Notes: generated by a model not told the origin, from the letters alone. Shown: positions 51,454 through 60,307, numbered from the stretch's first letter. The stretch is 64,000 nucleotides of DNA from Alphaproteobacteria bacterium (GCA_012103325.1 WLWY01000003.1:744001-808000), one strand, 5' to 3'. Numbers and translations are program-made.

Positions 51454-52575
51454 TCAATCCTTCGAAGAAACGGCCACGCAGGACGCACCGGTTGCGGCCA
51501 CGACACGTTCTATCATTGGAACGATGTTCGGGGCCGCACCGCGTGTCTTGGCCTTTATGTTGGTGGTAACGACGACAATAAGCGACGCGTCCGGGACCAT
51601 GACGATATATTGGCCGCCGCGGCCGGCCGCATAGAAGGCCTCGCAGCCGGCAAACGTCCGAATCCAGAAATAATAGCCGTAACCGGCACTTTCCGAGAGA
51701 CGCACATGCGTCTTCGTCGCGTCCCGCAGCCAGGCTTCAGGCACCACCTGCCGAGCGCCCCACTTTCCTTTGTTGAGAATGAGCAAGCCGAGTTTCGCCA
51801 TCTGGCGTGGCGTCAGTTCCATTCCCCAACCGCCGAAATTATGACCCAATGGGTCGCGCCGCCAGACCGTCACCTTTTCACCCATAGGACCGAACAGGTG
51901 GGCATTCGCGTAATCCAAAAGACTCTCGCCCGTGGCGCGGGCAATAGCGCCGCCAACCAGATGTGAGTTGGCAGAGTCGTACTTGAACACGCGTCCAGGG
52001 GTATTCAGCTGAGGCAAGCGCAGAGTGCTGCGGAACCGGTCCCGGCTACGGACATGGCGCCGGAGGTCTTCGCCCGGACGGGGCCGTCCCAAACCCGATC
52101 GCATCGTTAGGAGCTGATCCAGGGTGATACCGTTGGTGCGGGTATCGGGCAAGTCGCGCGACTCTTCAGGATACACCTCCGAAACCGTCAAATGCGTTCC
52201 TGCAAGCTTACCCTCGGCAATAGCAATGCCGAGCAGGGCGGAGACCACGCTCTTCGTCACCGAAGCAACCTTGTATTGCTGATAGCCGTTGGCTGTCCCG
52301 AAATAGCTCTCGGAGACCAGACTACCGTTCCGCACGATCAAGATGCTGCGCGTGAGCGGAAGCTTGTTGGCGATCGCGGCATGCACATCCTTCAGGATGA
52401 CCGGATCGATACCTTCACTTTCCCCCGCCGCCGCATGCGTCCCGCCATCGGGCCAATCGCGCATCGGGCTTGCAAAGGTTTCCGAGGAAAGCGCCAGCGC
52501 GAATGCAAAAACAAGCGATATACCGGTAATTAATTGGTGATAATACCGTTGTAAGTAGAAGGCCAATATCGTCAC
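51454..52575 (-). CDS. Serine hydrolase, beta-lactamase class C / esterase family
   Basis: An exported serine hydrolase of about 373 residues. The nucleophile motif S-x-x-K is SVTK in KVASVTKSVVSALLG; FKYDSANSHLVGGAIARATG supplies the tyrosine, and AAGRGGQYIVMVP replaces the KTG motif. The family (COG1680) includes class C beta-lactamases, DD-peptidases and amide/ester hydrolases such as NylB. A signal segment (LITGISLVFAFALALSSETFA) leads the protein to the periplasm. The start is uncertain: GTG 52575 or TTG 52566 near GGGAG, or a longer frame to 52656. It is a lone gene. Confidence 0.85.
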   Translation of the reverse strand: MTILAFYLQRYYHQLITGISLVFAFALALSSETFASPMRDWPDGGTHAAAGESEGIDPVILKDVHAAIANKLPLTRSILIVRNGSLVSESYFGTANGYQQYKVASVTKSVVSALLGIAIAEGKLAGTHLTVSEVYPEESRDLPDTRTNGITLDQLLTMRSGLGRPRPGEDLRRHVRSRDRFRSTLRLPQLNTPGRVFKYDSANSHLVGGAIARATGESLLDYANAHLFGPMGEKVTVWRRDPLGHNFGGWGMELTPRQMAKLGLLILNKGKWGARQVVPEAWLRDATKTHVRLSESAGYGYYFWIRTFAGCEAFYAAGRGGQYIVMVPDASLIVVVTTNIKAKTRGAAPNIVPMIERVVAATGASCVAVSSKD

Positions 52576-52780
52576 ATCTCCCTGTTTCCAAGCCGTGCCT
52601 AAGTTTGCCTGCGCGAGGTTCCCAGCAGCGATCCGATAAAATGAGCGAGCCCGCAAATCCCTCTATTAAAGAATTTACTGTAACTTAATACAATCATGAA
52701 AAGATATTTGAACGTAACATTAATCTTCAAATGAGCGGTTCGCCAACTCGAATTTCGCTCGGATTCGAAGGAGACACAGT

Positions 52781-52927
52781 TTGACTGACGAGACAACCAG
52801 CATTTCCGAAGAGAGTCCGCCGGTCCGGCCGCAAGGCGAGACCTTGCCGCCAGCAGGCGGACGGACGCCAGCACAACTTGTCTCAATCGAGCTGAGTGTT
52901 TGGCTGAACATAAAGGAAACCGACTAA
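52781..52927 (+). CDS. Possible 48-aa protein
   Basis: A short frame opening with TTG 52781 has AAGGAG eight bases upstream. The peptide (LTDETTSISEESPPVRPQGE, rich in acidic residues, Pro and Thr, ending with a short helix-like stretch VSIELSVWLNIKETD) has no recognised motif. Its support is the ribosome site and the absence of any other gene between 52576 and 53003. The AT-rich 50 bases before it could hold a promoter. Confidence 0.35.
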   Translation: MTDETTSISEESPPVRPQGETLPPAGGRTPAQLVSIELSVWLNIKETD

Positions 52928-53003
52928 ATAAGCTTTGTACCGTTTCGCCGGGTTTACGAGGATCTACACACTTATTCGAGAACGCGGTTGAACGGAGACT
53001 AAC

Positions 53004-53981
53004 TTACGCTCCCGCCCCCGCCGCAAATCGGTCCGTCCGATACTCTCGCACCGACACCGGCGGATACTTCGCCGCCTCGCCCGCCGCCCCGATGCATTCC
53101 ACGGCCGCGTCGTAGTTCGGCACGACGAAGAAGCCGATCGACAAGCGACGGCTGCGCGCGCGGGCTTGTGCCGGCGGGATGGCGACACGGTGCGGCGTGG
53201 AGCGCCAGCGGTCGTTGGTCCAGCGCATCATCAGGTCACCGATATTGACGACGAAGGTGTCCGGGATCGCGGGCGCGGCGACCCAGTTGCCGTCGCGGGT
53301 GCGTACTTCGAGTCCGCCGGGCACGGCTTCGTTGCGCAAGATCGTCGTCAGGCCGAGATCGGTATGCACGCCACAGCGCAACTGATCCGGCAGGAATTCG
53401 GTTTCCGGTGCGGGGTAGTGTAGCAAACGGAGCTGGCATGAATGCCGTTCGAGCCGCTCAACGAAAAAATCCTCCGGCATGCCAAGCGCCACCGCATAGG
53501 CGTGCCCAAGCAGCCGGGCGAGCCGCAGCATGCCCTCGTAATAGGCGGCCATTGCGGGGCGTAGCATTGCGGGCCGCTCCGGCCACAGGTTCGGCGCGAA
53601 ATCTGGATAAGCCAGATCACAGGTATAGTACGGTTCGTCCGGAACATCGTCGGGACCGATGGCGAACACCTCCTTATAATCCGCAGGCGTCACTTGCCCA
53701 TGCATCTTGGCGAGCGTTTCTTCGCCATAAGGAATGTAGCCTCGGTTCTGGTCGTTGCGCGGCCGCCGCACGGTGAGTTTTTCCTCAAGCGGCAGATCGA
53801 AGAAATCGAGCGCCGCCCTGTGCAGTGCAGTACCGTCCGCTTCCGGTACGCCGTGGCCGGAGACGACGAGAAAGCCGATTGTCTCACAGGCGTCGGCAAT
53901 GGCAGCAGCGACACGCTTGCGGTCGAATGCGTCGCCGTCGCGGAAAACAGACAGGTCGATGACAGGAATCTCTTGCGGCAT
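53004..53981 (-). CDS. Isopenicillin-N-synthase-like Fe(II)/2OG oxygenase
   Basis: A 325-residue oxygenase with the DIOX_N and 2OG-FeII_Oxy arrangement: IPVIDLSVFRDGDAF and GFLVVSGHGVPEADG at the front, the iron ligands H-x-D in CGVHTDLGLTTILRN, the distal His in STPHRV and the RLSIGFFVVPNYD region with the cosubstrate-binding R-x-S. The likely start MPQEIPV is at 53981. Bacterial members hydroxylate or desaturate small metabolites; this one has no biosynthetic partner beside it. The divergent GNAT gene starts about 185 bases away. Confidence 0.88.
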   Translation of the reverse strand: MPQEIPVIDLSVFRDGDAFDRKRVAAAIADACETIGFLVVSGHGVPEADGTALHRAALDFFDLPLEEKLTVRRPRNDQNRGYIPYGEETLAKMHGQVTPADYKEVFAIGPDDVPDEPYYTCDLAYPDFAPNLWPERPAMLRPAMAAYYEGMLRLARLLGHAYAVALGMPEDFFVERLERHSCQLRLLHYPAPETEFLPDQLRCGVHTDLGLTTILRNEAVPGGLEVRTRDGNWVAAPAIPDTFVVNIGDLMMRWTNDRWRSTPHRVAIPPAQARARSRRLSIGFFVVPNYDAAVECIGAAGEAAKYPPVSVREYRTDRFAAGAGA

Positions 53982-54165
53982 GATGGCTTCCGAATGCGTA
54001 AGCTTATGGATCACATGCGAGCCCACTCTACCCGCTACGCGTGCCGTTGTCGCCATCCTTGGGTTGCTAGAAAACGGCTGGTTGCAGCGGTCGCGCTACG
54101 CACTTGACTATTGGGTGTTTGCTAGAGCGAATGTCGGCTTCGATTTCACCGGGATTCACACTAAC

Positions 54166-54651
54166 GTGACCATCAAATCTGAACGCAAACTGACATTCGC
54201 GCGATTGCCGGACATTTCGCCGGACGAGATCATTGCGCAGATGTCTGACGCACGCGTCGCGGAACACATGCCACTGCTCATATTCAATTGGGACCGGCAG
54301 GCCGTTACTAAATTCGTTGCAGCGAAAGAAGCGTACTGGCGTCGCGATGGACTCGGTCATTGGGCGATTCTCTGTAACGGCACCTATGTCGGATGGGGCG
54401 GATTTCAGAAAGAAGGCGACGAGTGGGATTACGGGCTGGTGCTGAAGCCGGAGCACTTTGGACTCGGCGCGCGTATCACCAGGAAGGCGATTGAATTTGC
54501 CAAGGCCGATAAACGAATTCCCTTCGTGACATTCCTCGTGCCGCCATCGCGCAAGAACCTTGGAGGGCTTGCGCGGCTTGGCTCCAGGTTTGTCGAAGAG
54601 ATCGAGTACGATGGGGCTCGATTTCTGAAGTATCGCCTAGATACGAAATGA
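54166..54651 (+). CDS. GNAT-family acetyltransferase (RimJ/RimL-like)
   Basis: A 161-residue protein starting at GTG 54166. The sequence LTFARLPDISPDEIIAQMSD, GHWAILCNGTYVGWGGFQKE and the acetyl-CoA-site region DYGLVLKPEHFGLGARITRK are GNAT-like, though the usual Q-x-x-G-x-G/A is reduced to HFGLGA. Upstream codons in frame to 53755 are antisense to the oxygenase gene and are not part of it. The start is moderately uncertain (weak GGGA site). Target unknown. Confidence 0.65.
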   Translation: MTIKSERKLTFARLPDISPDEIIAQMSDARVAEHMPLLIFNWDRQAVTKFVAAKEAYWRRDGLGHWAILCNGTYVGWGGFQKEGDEWDYGLVLKPEHFGLGARITRKAIEFAKADKRIPFVTFLVPPSRKNLGGLARLGSRFVEEIEYDGARFLKYRLDTK

Positions 54652-54701
54652 CCGGCTGCTTGCGCGATAGGCGCTTGTCGTGTTCCGGAGAGCAACCGCA
54701 C

Positions 54702-54741
54702 TGCGGTGCGTTCCGCCAACAGAGCGTGCGTCAGCCCGAAC
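54702..54741 (-). pseudogene. Remnant of a TPR38-like gene
   Basis: Read on the minus strand, these bases give FGLTHALLAERTAV, close to FKLAHALLAERTAV of the TPR protein encoded at 55487. At DNA level about 35 of 43 positions agree, including nine codons in a row around ALLAERT. No start or stop context exists; it lies between the GNAT stop and the racemase stop. It suggests a second copy once stood here. Confidence 0.6.
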
Positions 54742-54751
54742 GTAGCAAACC

Positions 54752-55483
54752 CTACTTCCCGTTGCCGTCCGTTCCGCTATGCTGAGCCTCCACGGCCCGC
54801 CGCAGCGCCGCACGCGCCAGCAAGCGTGTGGAATCTAGAGTCGGCAGCGGCGAATTCCCGTCGTTCATGAGAAACGGGAATTCAGTGCAGCCAAGGATGA
54901 CGGCCTCGCATCCTTCTCGCTTCATCTTCTCGACAACGCGCTGGAAGTAGGCGACCGCCTCCGGTGTGAAACGGCCACATACCAACTCGGCCATGACGAT
55001 GCGGTTGAGCTCCTCGCGCTCATCGGCGGCCGGCCGGACATAGCTTAAACCTTGCGCCGCGAGCGCATCGGGATAGACATCGCTTTCGACCAGCCAGCGC
55101 GTTCCGGTCAGGCCCAAGCGTTTAAAGCCACGCGTCGCGGCCTGTTCCGCGACGACTTCTGCAATATGCAGCCACGGCAGCGGCGAGGCCGGCGAGACAT
55201 GCGGCAGCGCCTGGTGAATGGTGTTATCGGGGCAAATAAGGAAATCCGCGCCAATTGCCGCGAGCTTCTTGGCGGACTCCAACATAAGCCGCCCCACGCC
55301 TGGCCAGTATTCGCGGTCGAGATACGGCGTATAATCCGCGAGCGAAGGTGTATGCATCGACACTTCGGGGTGCGCATGCGGGCCGAGCAATTCGGGCCCT
55401 TCCGTGCAAATCGTCCGGTAACACAGCGCCGCGCCCTCGGCGGAGCACGCGACGATGCCGATATGCTGCGGCTTGCCGGTCAT
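54752..55483 (-). CDS. Aspartate/glutamate racemase family protein with altered first catalytic site
   Basis: A 243-residue protein of the Asp/Glu/hydantoin racemase fold. The second catalytic cysteine is present (C199 in LGCTEFPFLM). At the position of the first, the usual PCNT reads C84-P85-D86-N87-T88, so Asp replaces the cysteine. Family members with one cysteine act as specific racemases or isomerases. IGIVACSAEGAALCYR at the N-terminus and WLHIAEVVAEQA are conserved. The TPR gene ends three bases upstream on the same strand, so the two are co-transcribed. Confidence 0.87.
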   Translation of the reverse strand: MTGKPQHIGIVACSAEGAALCYRTICTEGPELLGPHAHPEVSMHTPSLADYTPYLDREYWPGVGRLMLESAKKLAAIGADFLICPDNTIHQALPHVSPASPLPWLHIAEVVAEQAATRGFKRLGLTGTRWLVESDVYPDALAAQGLSYVRPAADEREELNRIVMAELVCGRFTPEAVAYFQRVVEKMKREGCEAVILGCTEFPFLMNDGNSPLPTLDSTRLLARAALRRAVEAQHSGTDGNGK

Positions 55484-55486
55484 CGG

Positions 55487-56944
55487 CTACAGCAGACAGC
55501 CGCCGGGTATGAAGACCGGATCGCTGCGCAGACCGGTGTTGACGGGCGTTATCGGATGGACGCCGGCGAGCAGATCTTCCGCCTTGGTCCGCGCATCGTC
55601 CGCATGGGGTTTGTCGCCAAGGCCGTCGAGAGCGCGGCCCATCAATTTCCAGGTCATCGGGCTGGTCTCCTTGACCGCCGTGCGTTCCGCCAATAGTGCG
55701 TGCGCCAGCTTGAACTGCCCGGCGCGCAGGGCCGCCTCGATCAGGGTCAGCGCGATGACGTCGCGCTGCGCATAGCTGCCGCCGAAGACATTGCTCTTGT
55801 AGCGGATCGGCAGTAGCAGGTCGACGGTCTGGCCGTAATCTTCACGGCTGAAGGCGAGCAACGCGCGGCACAGCGGAATGCCGACATCCTTAGTCATCTG
55901 CGCATTGGTGCCGCCGCGCTCGGTCACGTAGCTCGCCGTCGCCGCCAGCAGCTTCGCCGCCGCCATGTCGCGGCCCGCGCCGGCGAAGGCCATCATCGCA
56001 TGCATATCGTTGAAGGCGTAATAGGTGTCCTCCGCGCTCGGCTCCCACTTGTCCGCCAGCTCGTCCCAGCGGCCGCTGACATCCACGCCCAGCAGATTGA
56101 GCCGCCACAGCATGGATGCCGCGTCGAGCTCCTCCAGCGAGATACCATCGGCGCTCTTGCGAATGCCGTTCTCGTAGATCTCGAACACCCGGTCATATTG
56201 CCCGAGATCGAGATGATACATCGCGGTGTGCCACCAGAGATGGATCGAGAAGCCGCAATCGACCGCCCAGTCGTCCTGCCGCCCGGTCATCCAGGCGATG
56301 CCGTCTTCCTGGCGACCCTGCATCTCCATGACATGGGCGACGGCGTGAATCGCATAGACATCCTTGGGATTCAGTTCCACCGCCATGCGGCCATATTCTT
56401 CACCGCGAACGAAATCGCCGGCTTCTTCCAGGGAGAAGCCATACATGCCGAGGACATAACCATATCCCGGCGTATCCGCATCCCAGGCGCGCAGTGCACG
56501 GGACAACCGGTCGCGCATCTGTGGCGCCTCGCCAAGGAAGAAGTCCGTATTGTGTGCGGCGAATACCGCCATCAGGTCGCGCGGATAGTCCAGCAGTACC
56601 GCTTCCCAGCGCTCAACGGCTTTTTCCAGATCGCCTTCGAGCCAGGCGCGTATTGCGGCAATGTGGCCGCGCTCCCGGTCGTTCGCGGCGCCGGTCAGCG
56701 CCTCGGCCATTTCCACGTCGCGCGCGGCCAACGGCACGCCAGAACGCTCCGTCGTCAACAGCCGAAATTCTGCGCGGATGCAATAGCCCAAAACGAAGTC
56801 CGGCGCCGCCTCCAGCGCTTCGTCGATCACCGCGACCGGATCGCCCCGGATCGCCAGTGCCTGGTCCAGCGCCACCTCCAAAAGATCAAGCGCCTTCTGG
56901 CTGTCGGTGGAGGTCGGGACACCCCGAATATCGGACAGGCCCAT
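55487..56944 (-). CDS. Tetratricopeptide-repeat protein, TTC38-like
   Basis: A 485-residue all-helical protein. TPR-like pairs are seen, e.g. ARDVEMAEALTGAANDRERG with HIAAIRAWLEGDLEKAVERW, and PGYGYVLGMYGFSLEEAGDF. AIHAVAHVMEMQGRQEDGIAW and HLWWHTAMYHLDLGQYDRVF match the TTC38 family, conserved from bacteria to animals with no assigned biochemistry. GGGAGA lies seven bases before ATG 56944. It precedes the racemase by three bases and is divergent from an SDR gene. A decayed copy of its C-terminal region lies at 54702. Confidence 0.9.
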   Translation of the reverse strand: MGLSDIRGVPTSTDSQKALDLLEVALDQALAIRGDPVAVIDEALEAAPDFVLGYCIRAEFRLLTTERSGVPLAARDVEMAEALTGAANDRERGHIAAIRAWLEGDLEKAVERWEAVLLDYPRDLMAVFAAHNTDFFLGEAPQMRDRLSRALRAWDADTPGYGYVLGMYGFSLEEAGDFVRGEEYGRMAVELNPKDVYAIHAVAHVMEMQGRQEDGIAWMTGRQDDWAVDCGFSIHLWWHTAMYHLDLGQYDRVFEIYENGIRKSADGISLEELDAASMLWRLNLLGVDVSGRWDELADKWEPSAEDTYYAFNDMHAMMAFAGAGRDMAAAKLLAATASYVTERGGTNAQMTKDVGIPLCRALLAFSREDYGQTVDLLLPIRYKSNVFGGSYAQRDVIALTLIEAALRAGQFKLAHALLAERTAVKETSPMTWKLMGRALDGLGDKPHADDARTKAEDLLAGVHPITPVNTGLRSDPVFIPGGCLL

Positions 56945-57137
56945 CGCGCATTCTCCCAATTCAGAATACCGTTTTTATGCTGTGCAGTGTGCCACGATCA
57001 CAGTTCGAGGGGAACTGTCGAGACTGTCGCAGGAGCGCTACCGCCCCCCTCATGGAGACCCCTCTGGACCCGCACTTGCTTCGCGGTCCACAATCATGGC
57101 CGGGGCGAACGAAAAAACGACAATCAAGGGGTAAACT

Positions 57138-57908
57138 ATGCCGCGTACACCCGACTATTTCCAAGGCAAGACCATCGTCATTACTGGCGCCGCCAGCGGG
57201 ATCGGCCGCGCGACCGCGCTGATTTTTGCGCGCGAAGGCGCGAACGTCGTCTGCGCCGACATCGACGGCACCGGCGCGCAGGATACCGCGGATGCGGTCG
57301 TGGCCGCCGGGGCACAGGCCGTTGCCACGACAACCGATGTCTCCCAGCGTGCCGCCGTCGAAGCGATGACCGACGAGGCGATCGCGTCCTATGGCGGGGT
57401 CGACTTCCTGTTCAATTCCGCGGGTGCGGCTTTCAGGCGATCCAAATTCCTCGATATCGACGACGATCTGTGGAAGCGGACGTTCGATCTCAATGTGAAC
57501 GGCGTGATGTACGGGATGCAAGCCGCCCTGCCGCATATGCTCGCAGCCGGGCGCGGCGTGATCGTCAACATGGCCAGCATGTCGCATAAGCGCGGCGGGC
57601 CGGGCGCATCGGTGCATTATGCCTCGGCCAAGGGCGCGGTGCTGACCATGACCTTGGGCGTGGCGCGGGAATTTGCGGCGCAGGGCATCCGTTGTCTGTC
57701 GATTTCGCCTGGACCCGTCGACACCGCGTTTCAGGGCACCGCGAATACGACGGCGGAGCTGATGCAGCAGTTCCGCAACGACGTGCCGATGAAACGCTTC
57801 GGCGCCCCGGAAGAAATCGGCGAATTGGTGCTGTTCATGTGCTCCGACGCCTGCGAATTCATGACCGCCGACACGGTCTATGTCAGCGGCGGCGGCGGTT
57901 GGCGGTAA
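57138..57908 (+). CDS. Short-chain dehydrogenase/reductase (SDR)
   Basis: A 256-residue classical SDR. TGAASGIGRA at about 15-24, CADIDGTG indicating NAD(H), FNSAGAAF as the variant of NNAG, NMASMSHKRG with the catalytic serine and YASAKGA (YxxxK). The end AEIGELVLFMCSDACEFMTA-type sequence with VSGGGGWR is usual. AAGGGG precedes ATG 57138. A RidA gene follows 21 bases after the stop in one transcript, suggesting an amino- or imino-containing substrate, which is inference. Confidence 0.92.
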   Translation: MPRTPDYFQGKTIVITGAASGIGRATALIFAREGANVVCADIDGTGAQDTADAVVAAGAQAVATTTDVSQRAAVEAMTDEAIASYGGVDFLFNSAGAAFRRSKFLDIDDDLWKRTFDLNVNGVMYGMQAALPHMLAAGRGVIVNMASMSHKRGGPGASVHYASAKGAVLTMTLGVAREFAAQGIRCLSISPGPVDTAFQGTANTTAELMQQFRNDVPMKRFGAPEEIGELVLFMCSDACEFMTADTVYVSGGGGWR

Positions 57909-57929
57909 CGCGTTACAGGGAGAAAGAAG

Positions 57930-58361
57930 ATGTCGAAGCGCAGAATTACACACCCTCAGGTCGGCGAACCGCCGGAGGACACCTGGTCGAACTGTCTGGT
58001 CATCGACGGCCACGTCTACATCGCCGGCATGACGGCGCGTGGTAAGGACTTCGATGGCGCGATCGGATCAACGGATGCCTATGGGCAAGCGGTGGAAATC
58101 TTCACCAAGATCAAGAACCTGATGGAGGCGGCGGGCGGCGGCATGGACGATGTCGTCAAAGTGCTCATCTACCTCACCGACATCAACGACCGGGACGCCG
58201 TATGGAAGGCCAGGCGGGAATTCTTTACCGGCAACTATCCCGTTTCGACCCTGATCGAAGTGAGCAAGCTGGTTCGTCCCGAACTCTGCGTTGAGATCGA
58301 AGCGGTCGGCATGCTGGGTGCGGCTCCAGGTTCAAGCTATGGGATCGACGACTCACCCTAA
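57930..58361 (+). CDS. RidA/YjgF/UK114 family protein
   Basis: A 143-residue trimeric-type RidA protein. WSNCLVIDGHVYIAGMTARG at the front, DDVVKVLIYLTDINDRDAVW in the middle and PVSTLIEVSKLVRPELCVEI followed by EAV near the end are the family's pattern; the arginine before the CVEIEAV strand corresponds to the residue that helps deaminate 2-aminoacrylate in RidA. ACAGGGAGAAAG is upstream of ATG 57930. It lies behind an SDR gene and overlaps the convergent cupin gene by four bases. Confidence 0.92.
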   Translation: MSKRRITHPQVGEPPEDTWSNCLVIDGHVYIAGMTARGKDFDGAIGSTDAYGQAVEIFTKIKNLMEAAGGGMDDVVKVLIYLTDINDRDAVWKARREFFTGNYPVSTLIEVSKLVRPELCVEIEAVGMLGAAPGSSYGIDDSP

Positions 58362-58732
58362 GCAGTCGGATCCTCGTAGTAGCAGAACTCGATCGCGAGA
58401 TAATCTTCGTCGGCGCGGAACGGCCCGTGCGGCACCCCGGCAGGGCGGCAGACATAACTGTTCGCTTCGACACGCACGGTCCCTCCCCTGTCGAGCCACA
58501 AAAGCGAACCGGCAATGACATAGACCTCTTCGGTATACTCATGCGTGATCGCTTCCGCGACTTCGGTACCAGCGCGCCAACGGGTCAGAGTCGTACACCG
58601 GCCTCGTTTTGCTGCGTGATCGAGGGCGCCGGCCAGCACTTTGACCGATACACCCTCCGGCGCGCCGTCCGGTCGCGTCCAGTTGTTCTCAAAATCGATC
58701 TTTGAAAAATCTACAAAGGCTGCGTTTGTCAT
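58358..58732 (-). CDS. Single-domain cupin protein
   Basis: A 124-residue cupin. The two motifs are seen as RWRAGTEVAEAITHEYTEEVYVIAG (H, E of motif 1 degenerate) and YVCRPAGVPHGPFRADEDY (motif 2, P-x-x-x-P-H). It might bind a metal and act as a small isomerase, dioxygenase or regulatory sensor. ATG 58732 (MTNAAFVDF) is chosen; a GTG 12 bases earlier is possible. It converges with RidA and is divergent from a lipoprotein gene. Confidence 0.85.
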   Translation of the reverse strand: MTNAAFVDFSKIDFENNWTRPDGAPEGVSVKVLAGALDHAAKRGRCTTLTRWRAGTEVAEAITHEYTEEVYVIAGSLLWLDRGGTVRVEANSYVCRPAGVPHGPFRADEDYLAIEFCYYEDPTA

Positions 58733-58860
58733 TCGGTTGCTCACTATCGCATGACGACATTCTGTTTTAGGCGTACAACTTTGTCTCTTATCCTCTACAA
58801 TACACGAAGTTTTTTTAAATAAGCTTCCAACAGCCTTCCCTACATCACGGAGAAACGCGA

Positions 58861-59490
58861 ATGTCCCGACTACTGGCAATCCTCGCGATCTGCATCCTGT
58901 CCGGCGGCTGCGCCGTCGGTGTTACGCATGAATATGACGCGGCCGACACGACATTCGACATCAAAACGGAATCCAAAGTTGCCGTTGCCACGCACGATCA
59001 GCGATTTTATATCGTCGATGGCGATAAAGAAGCGAATTTTGTTGGTCTATCTCGCGGTGGCTATGGCAACCCATTCAACGTAACGACCGCGTCAGAAAAA
59101 CCGCTGGCAGACGATTTCTCCGCGTCTGTCGTTGCAGCGCTAAGCGCGAGCGGCACTACTGGGCAGGCAATTGACGTCTCGCCGGATGATCAGGAATCTC
59201 AGGCGCGCGCCAAGTTGCTTGCTGCCAAGGCAAACCGCTCGATCTTCCTGACGATAAACGAATGGAAAGCGGATACTTATTTCAATACGAAACTTACTTA
59301 CAACGTTCTGCTTCGTATATTCGACGCTAACGGCAATGAACGAGCGGATAAGCAGATTCAAGGTGAAGACAATCTCGGCGGCCACCCGGTTAACCCGCCA
59401 GGCCACTCACGCGAAGTCGTTCCCGTCGCCTTTCGCGAGAAACTAAAAGAGCTGTTCGGCGACCCGAAAATAAAGGCCGCCTTACAGTAA
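58861..59490 (+). CDS. Lipoprotein of unknown function (209 aa)
   Basis: The N-terminus MSRLLAILAICILSGGC is a lipoprotein signal with lipobox SGGC (C17). The mature 190 residues are mixed alpha/beta and polar; LTYNVLLRIFDANGNERADK followed by QIQGEDNLGG resembles strands found in envelope lipoproteins of the YajG/DUF4136 size class, but I cannot assign a family. CACGGAGAAA precedes ATG 58861. It has a 128-base AT-rich leader and converges with an enoyl-CoA hydratase gene two bases away. Confidence 0.75.
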   Translation: MSRLLAILAICILSGGCAVGVTHEYDAADTTFDIKTESKVAVATHDQRFYIVDGDKEANFVGLSRGGYGNPFNVTTASEKPLADDFSASVVAALSASGTTGQAIDVSPDDQESQARAKLLAAKANRSIFLTINEWKADTYFNTKLTYNVLLRIFDANGNERADKQIQGEDNLGGHPVNPPGHSREVVPVAFREKLKELFGDPKIKAALQ

Positions 59491-59491
59491 T

Positions 59492-60307
59492 TTAGCGTTC
59501 GAACGACTCCCAATCGTAGAGCGGCGTTTCCTTGTCGGCGAAGCGCCGCACGGCCTCCTTGTGGAACGCGGTATCGCGGCAAATCGACTGCCCCGCCGCT
59601 TCCATTTCCAGCAAGGTGCGGTGGTCCTGGTTGTAGGACTGGTTGAGGACGTTCTTCGCCACGCCGATCGCGGTCGTGGACGCATTGCGGAACCGACCCG
59701 CAAAAGCGCGCGCCTCGGCCATCGCGTTGTCCTGGCTGACCACGTCGTAGATCATGCCCATTTCCTTGGCCTCTTCCGCATAGACCCGGCGGCCGGAGAA
59801 GACGAGCTCCTTGGCGCGCATCTGGCCGACGAGGCGCGGCAGGATGTAGAAGCCGCTCCAGTCCGGCACGAGGCCGATGCGCGCGAAGGCTTGCATAAAG
59901 AACGCACGTGGCGTCGCCAGCACGAAATCGCCCGCCAGCGCCAGATTGCAGCCGGCCCCCGCCGCCGCACCGTCGACCAAGGTGATGACCGGCAGCTCGA
60001 TATGGAACAGATTGTAGATCGTACTGTGGCTGCTGCGCATGCGGCTGCGCGACGCGTTGGCTTCAACCCCGCCGTCCTGCTGGCTGTTGTTCATGCCCTT
60101 AACATCGCCGCCGGCGCAGAACGCCCCGCCCGCACCGGTAATCAGCACCACCTTCACATCGTCGCCCGCCCGGTCGCGCGCATCGTTGAGCGCTTCGTCG
60201 AGCTGCTCGCGCATTTCCGTGCTCAGCGCGTTCCGCGCCTCCGGGCGGTTCAAGGTGATCGTCGCGATCTCGTCGCTGACCTCATAAATGACGTGCTGTT
60301 TGCTCAT
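59492..60307 (-). CDS. Enoyl-CoA hydratase/isomerase family protein
   Basis: A 271-residue crotonase-fold enzyme. IATITLNRPEARNALSTEMR, the oxyanion-hole sequences FCAGGDVKGM and GAAAGAGCNLALAGDFVLA, and ARIGLVPDWSGFYILPRLVG are present. The last segment has Asp in place of a commonly used acidic residue further along, as in PaaG-type isomerases, so hydratase versus isomerase is open. ATG 60307 (MSKQHV) starts the conserved domain. It is followed downstream of its own promoter by palindromic repeats and an IS element. Confidence 0.92.
   Translation of the reverse strand: MSKQHVIYEVSDEIATITLNRPEARNALSTEMREQLDEALNDARDRAGDDVKVVLITGAGGAFCAGGDVKGMNNSQQDGGVEANASRSRMRSSHSTIYNLFHIELPVITLVDGAAAGAGCNLALAGDFVLATPRAFFMQAFARIGLVPDWSGFYILPRLVGQMRAKELVFSGRRVYAEEAKEMGMIYDVVSQDNAMAEARAFAGRFRNASTTAIGVAKNVLNQSYNQDHRTLLEMEAAGQSICRDTAFHKEAVRRFADKETPLYDWESFER

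Noticed and set aside
50998..51966. 322-codon + strand open frame
   Set aside because: Runs through an intergenic gap and then antisense to the serine hydrolase; only the small lipoprotein frame at 51308 has a ribosome site and a lipobox.
53755..54165. N-terminal extension of the GNAT protein
   Set aside because: This part is antisense to the 2OG oxygenase and lacks GNAT features; the domain starts after GTG 54166.
56000..57589. 529-codon + strand open frame
   Set aside because: Antisense to the TPR38 gene and then out of frame with the SDR; composition is Arg- and His-rich as expected of a shadow frame.
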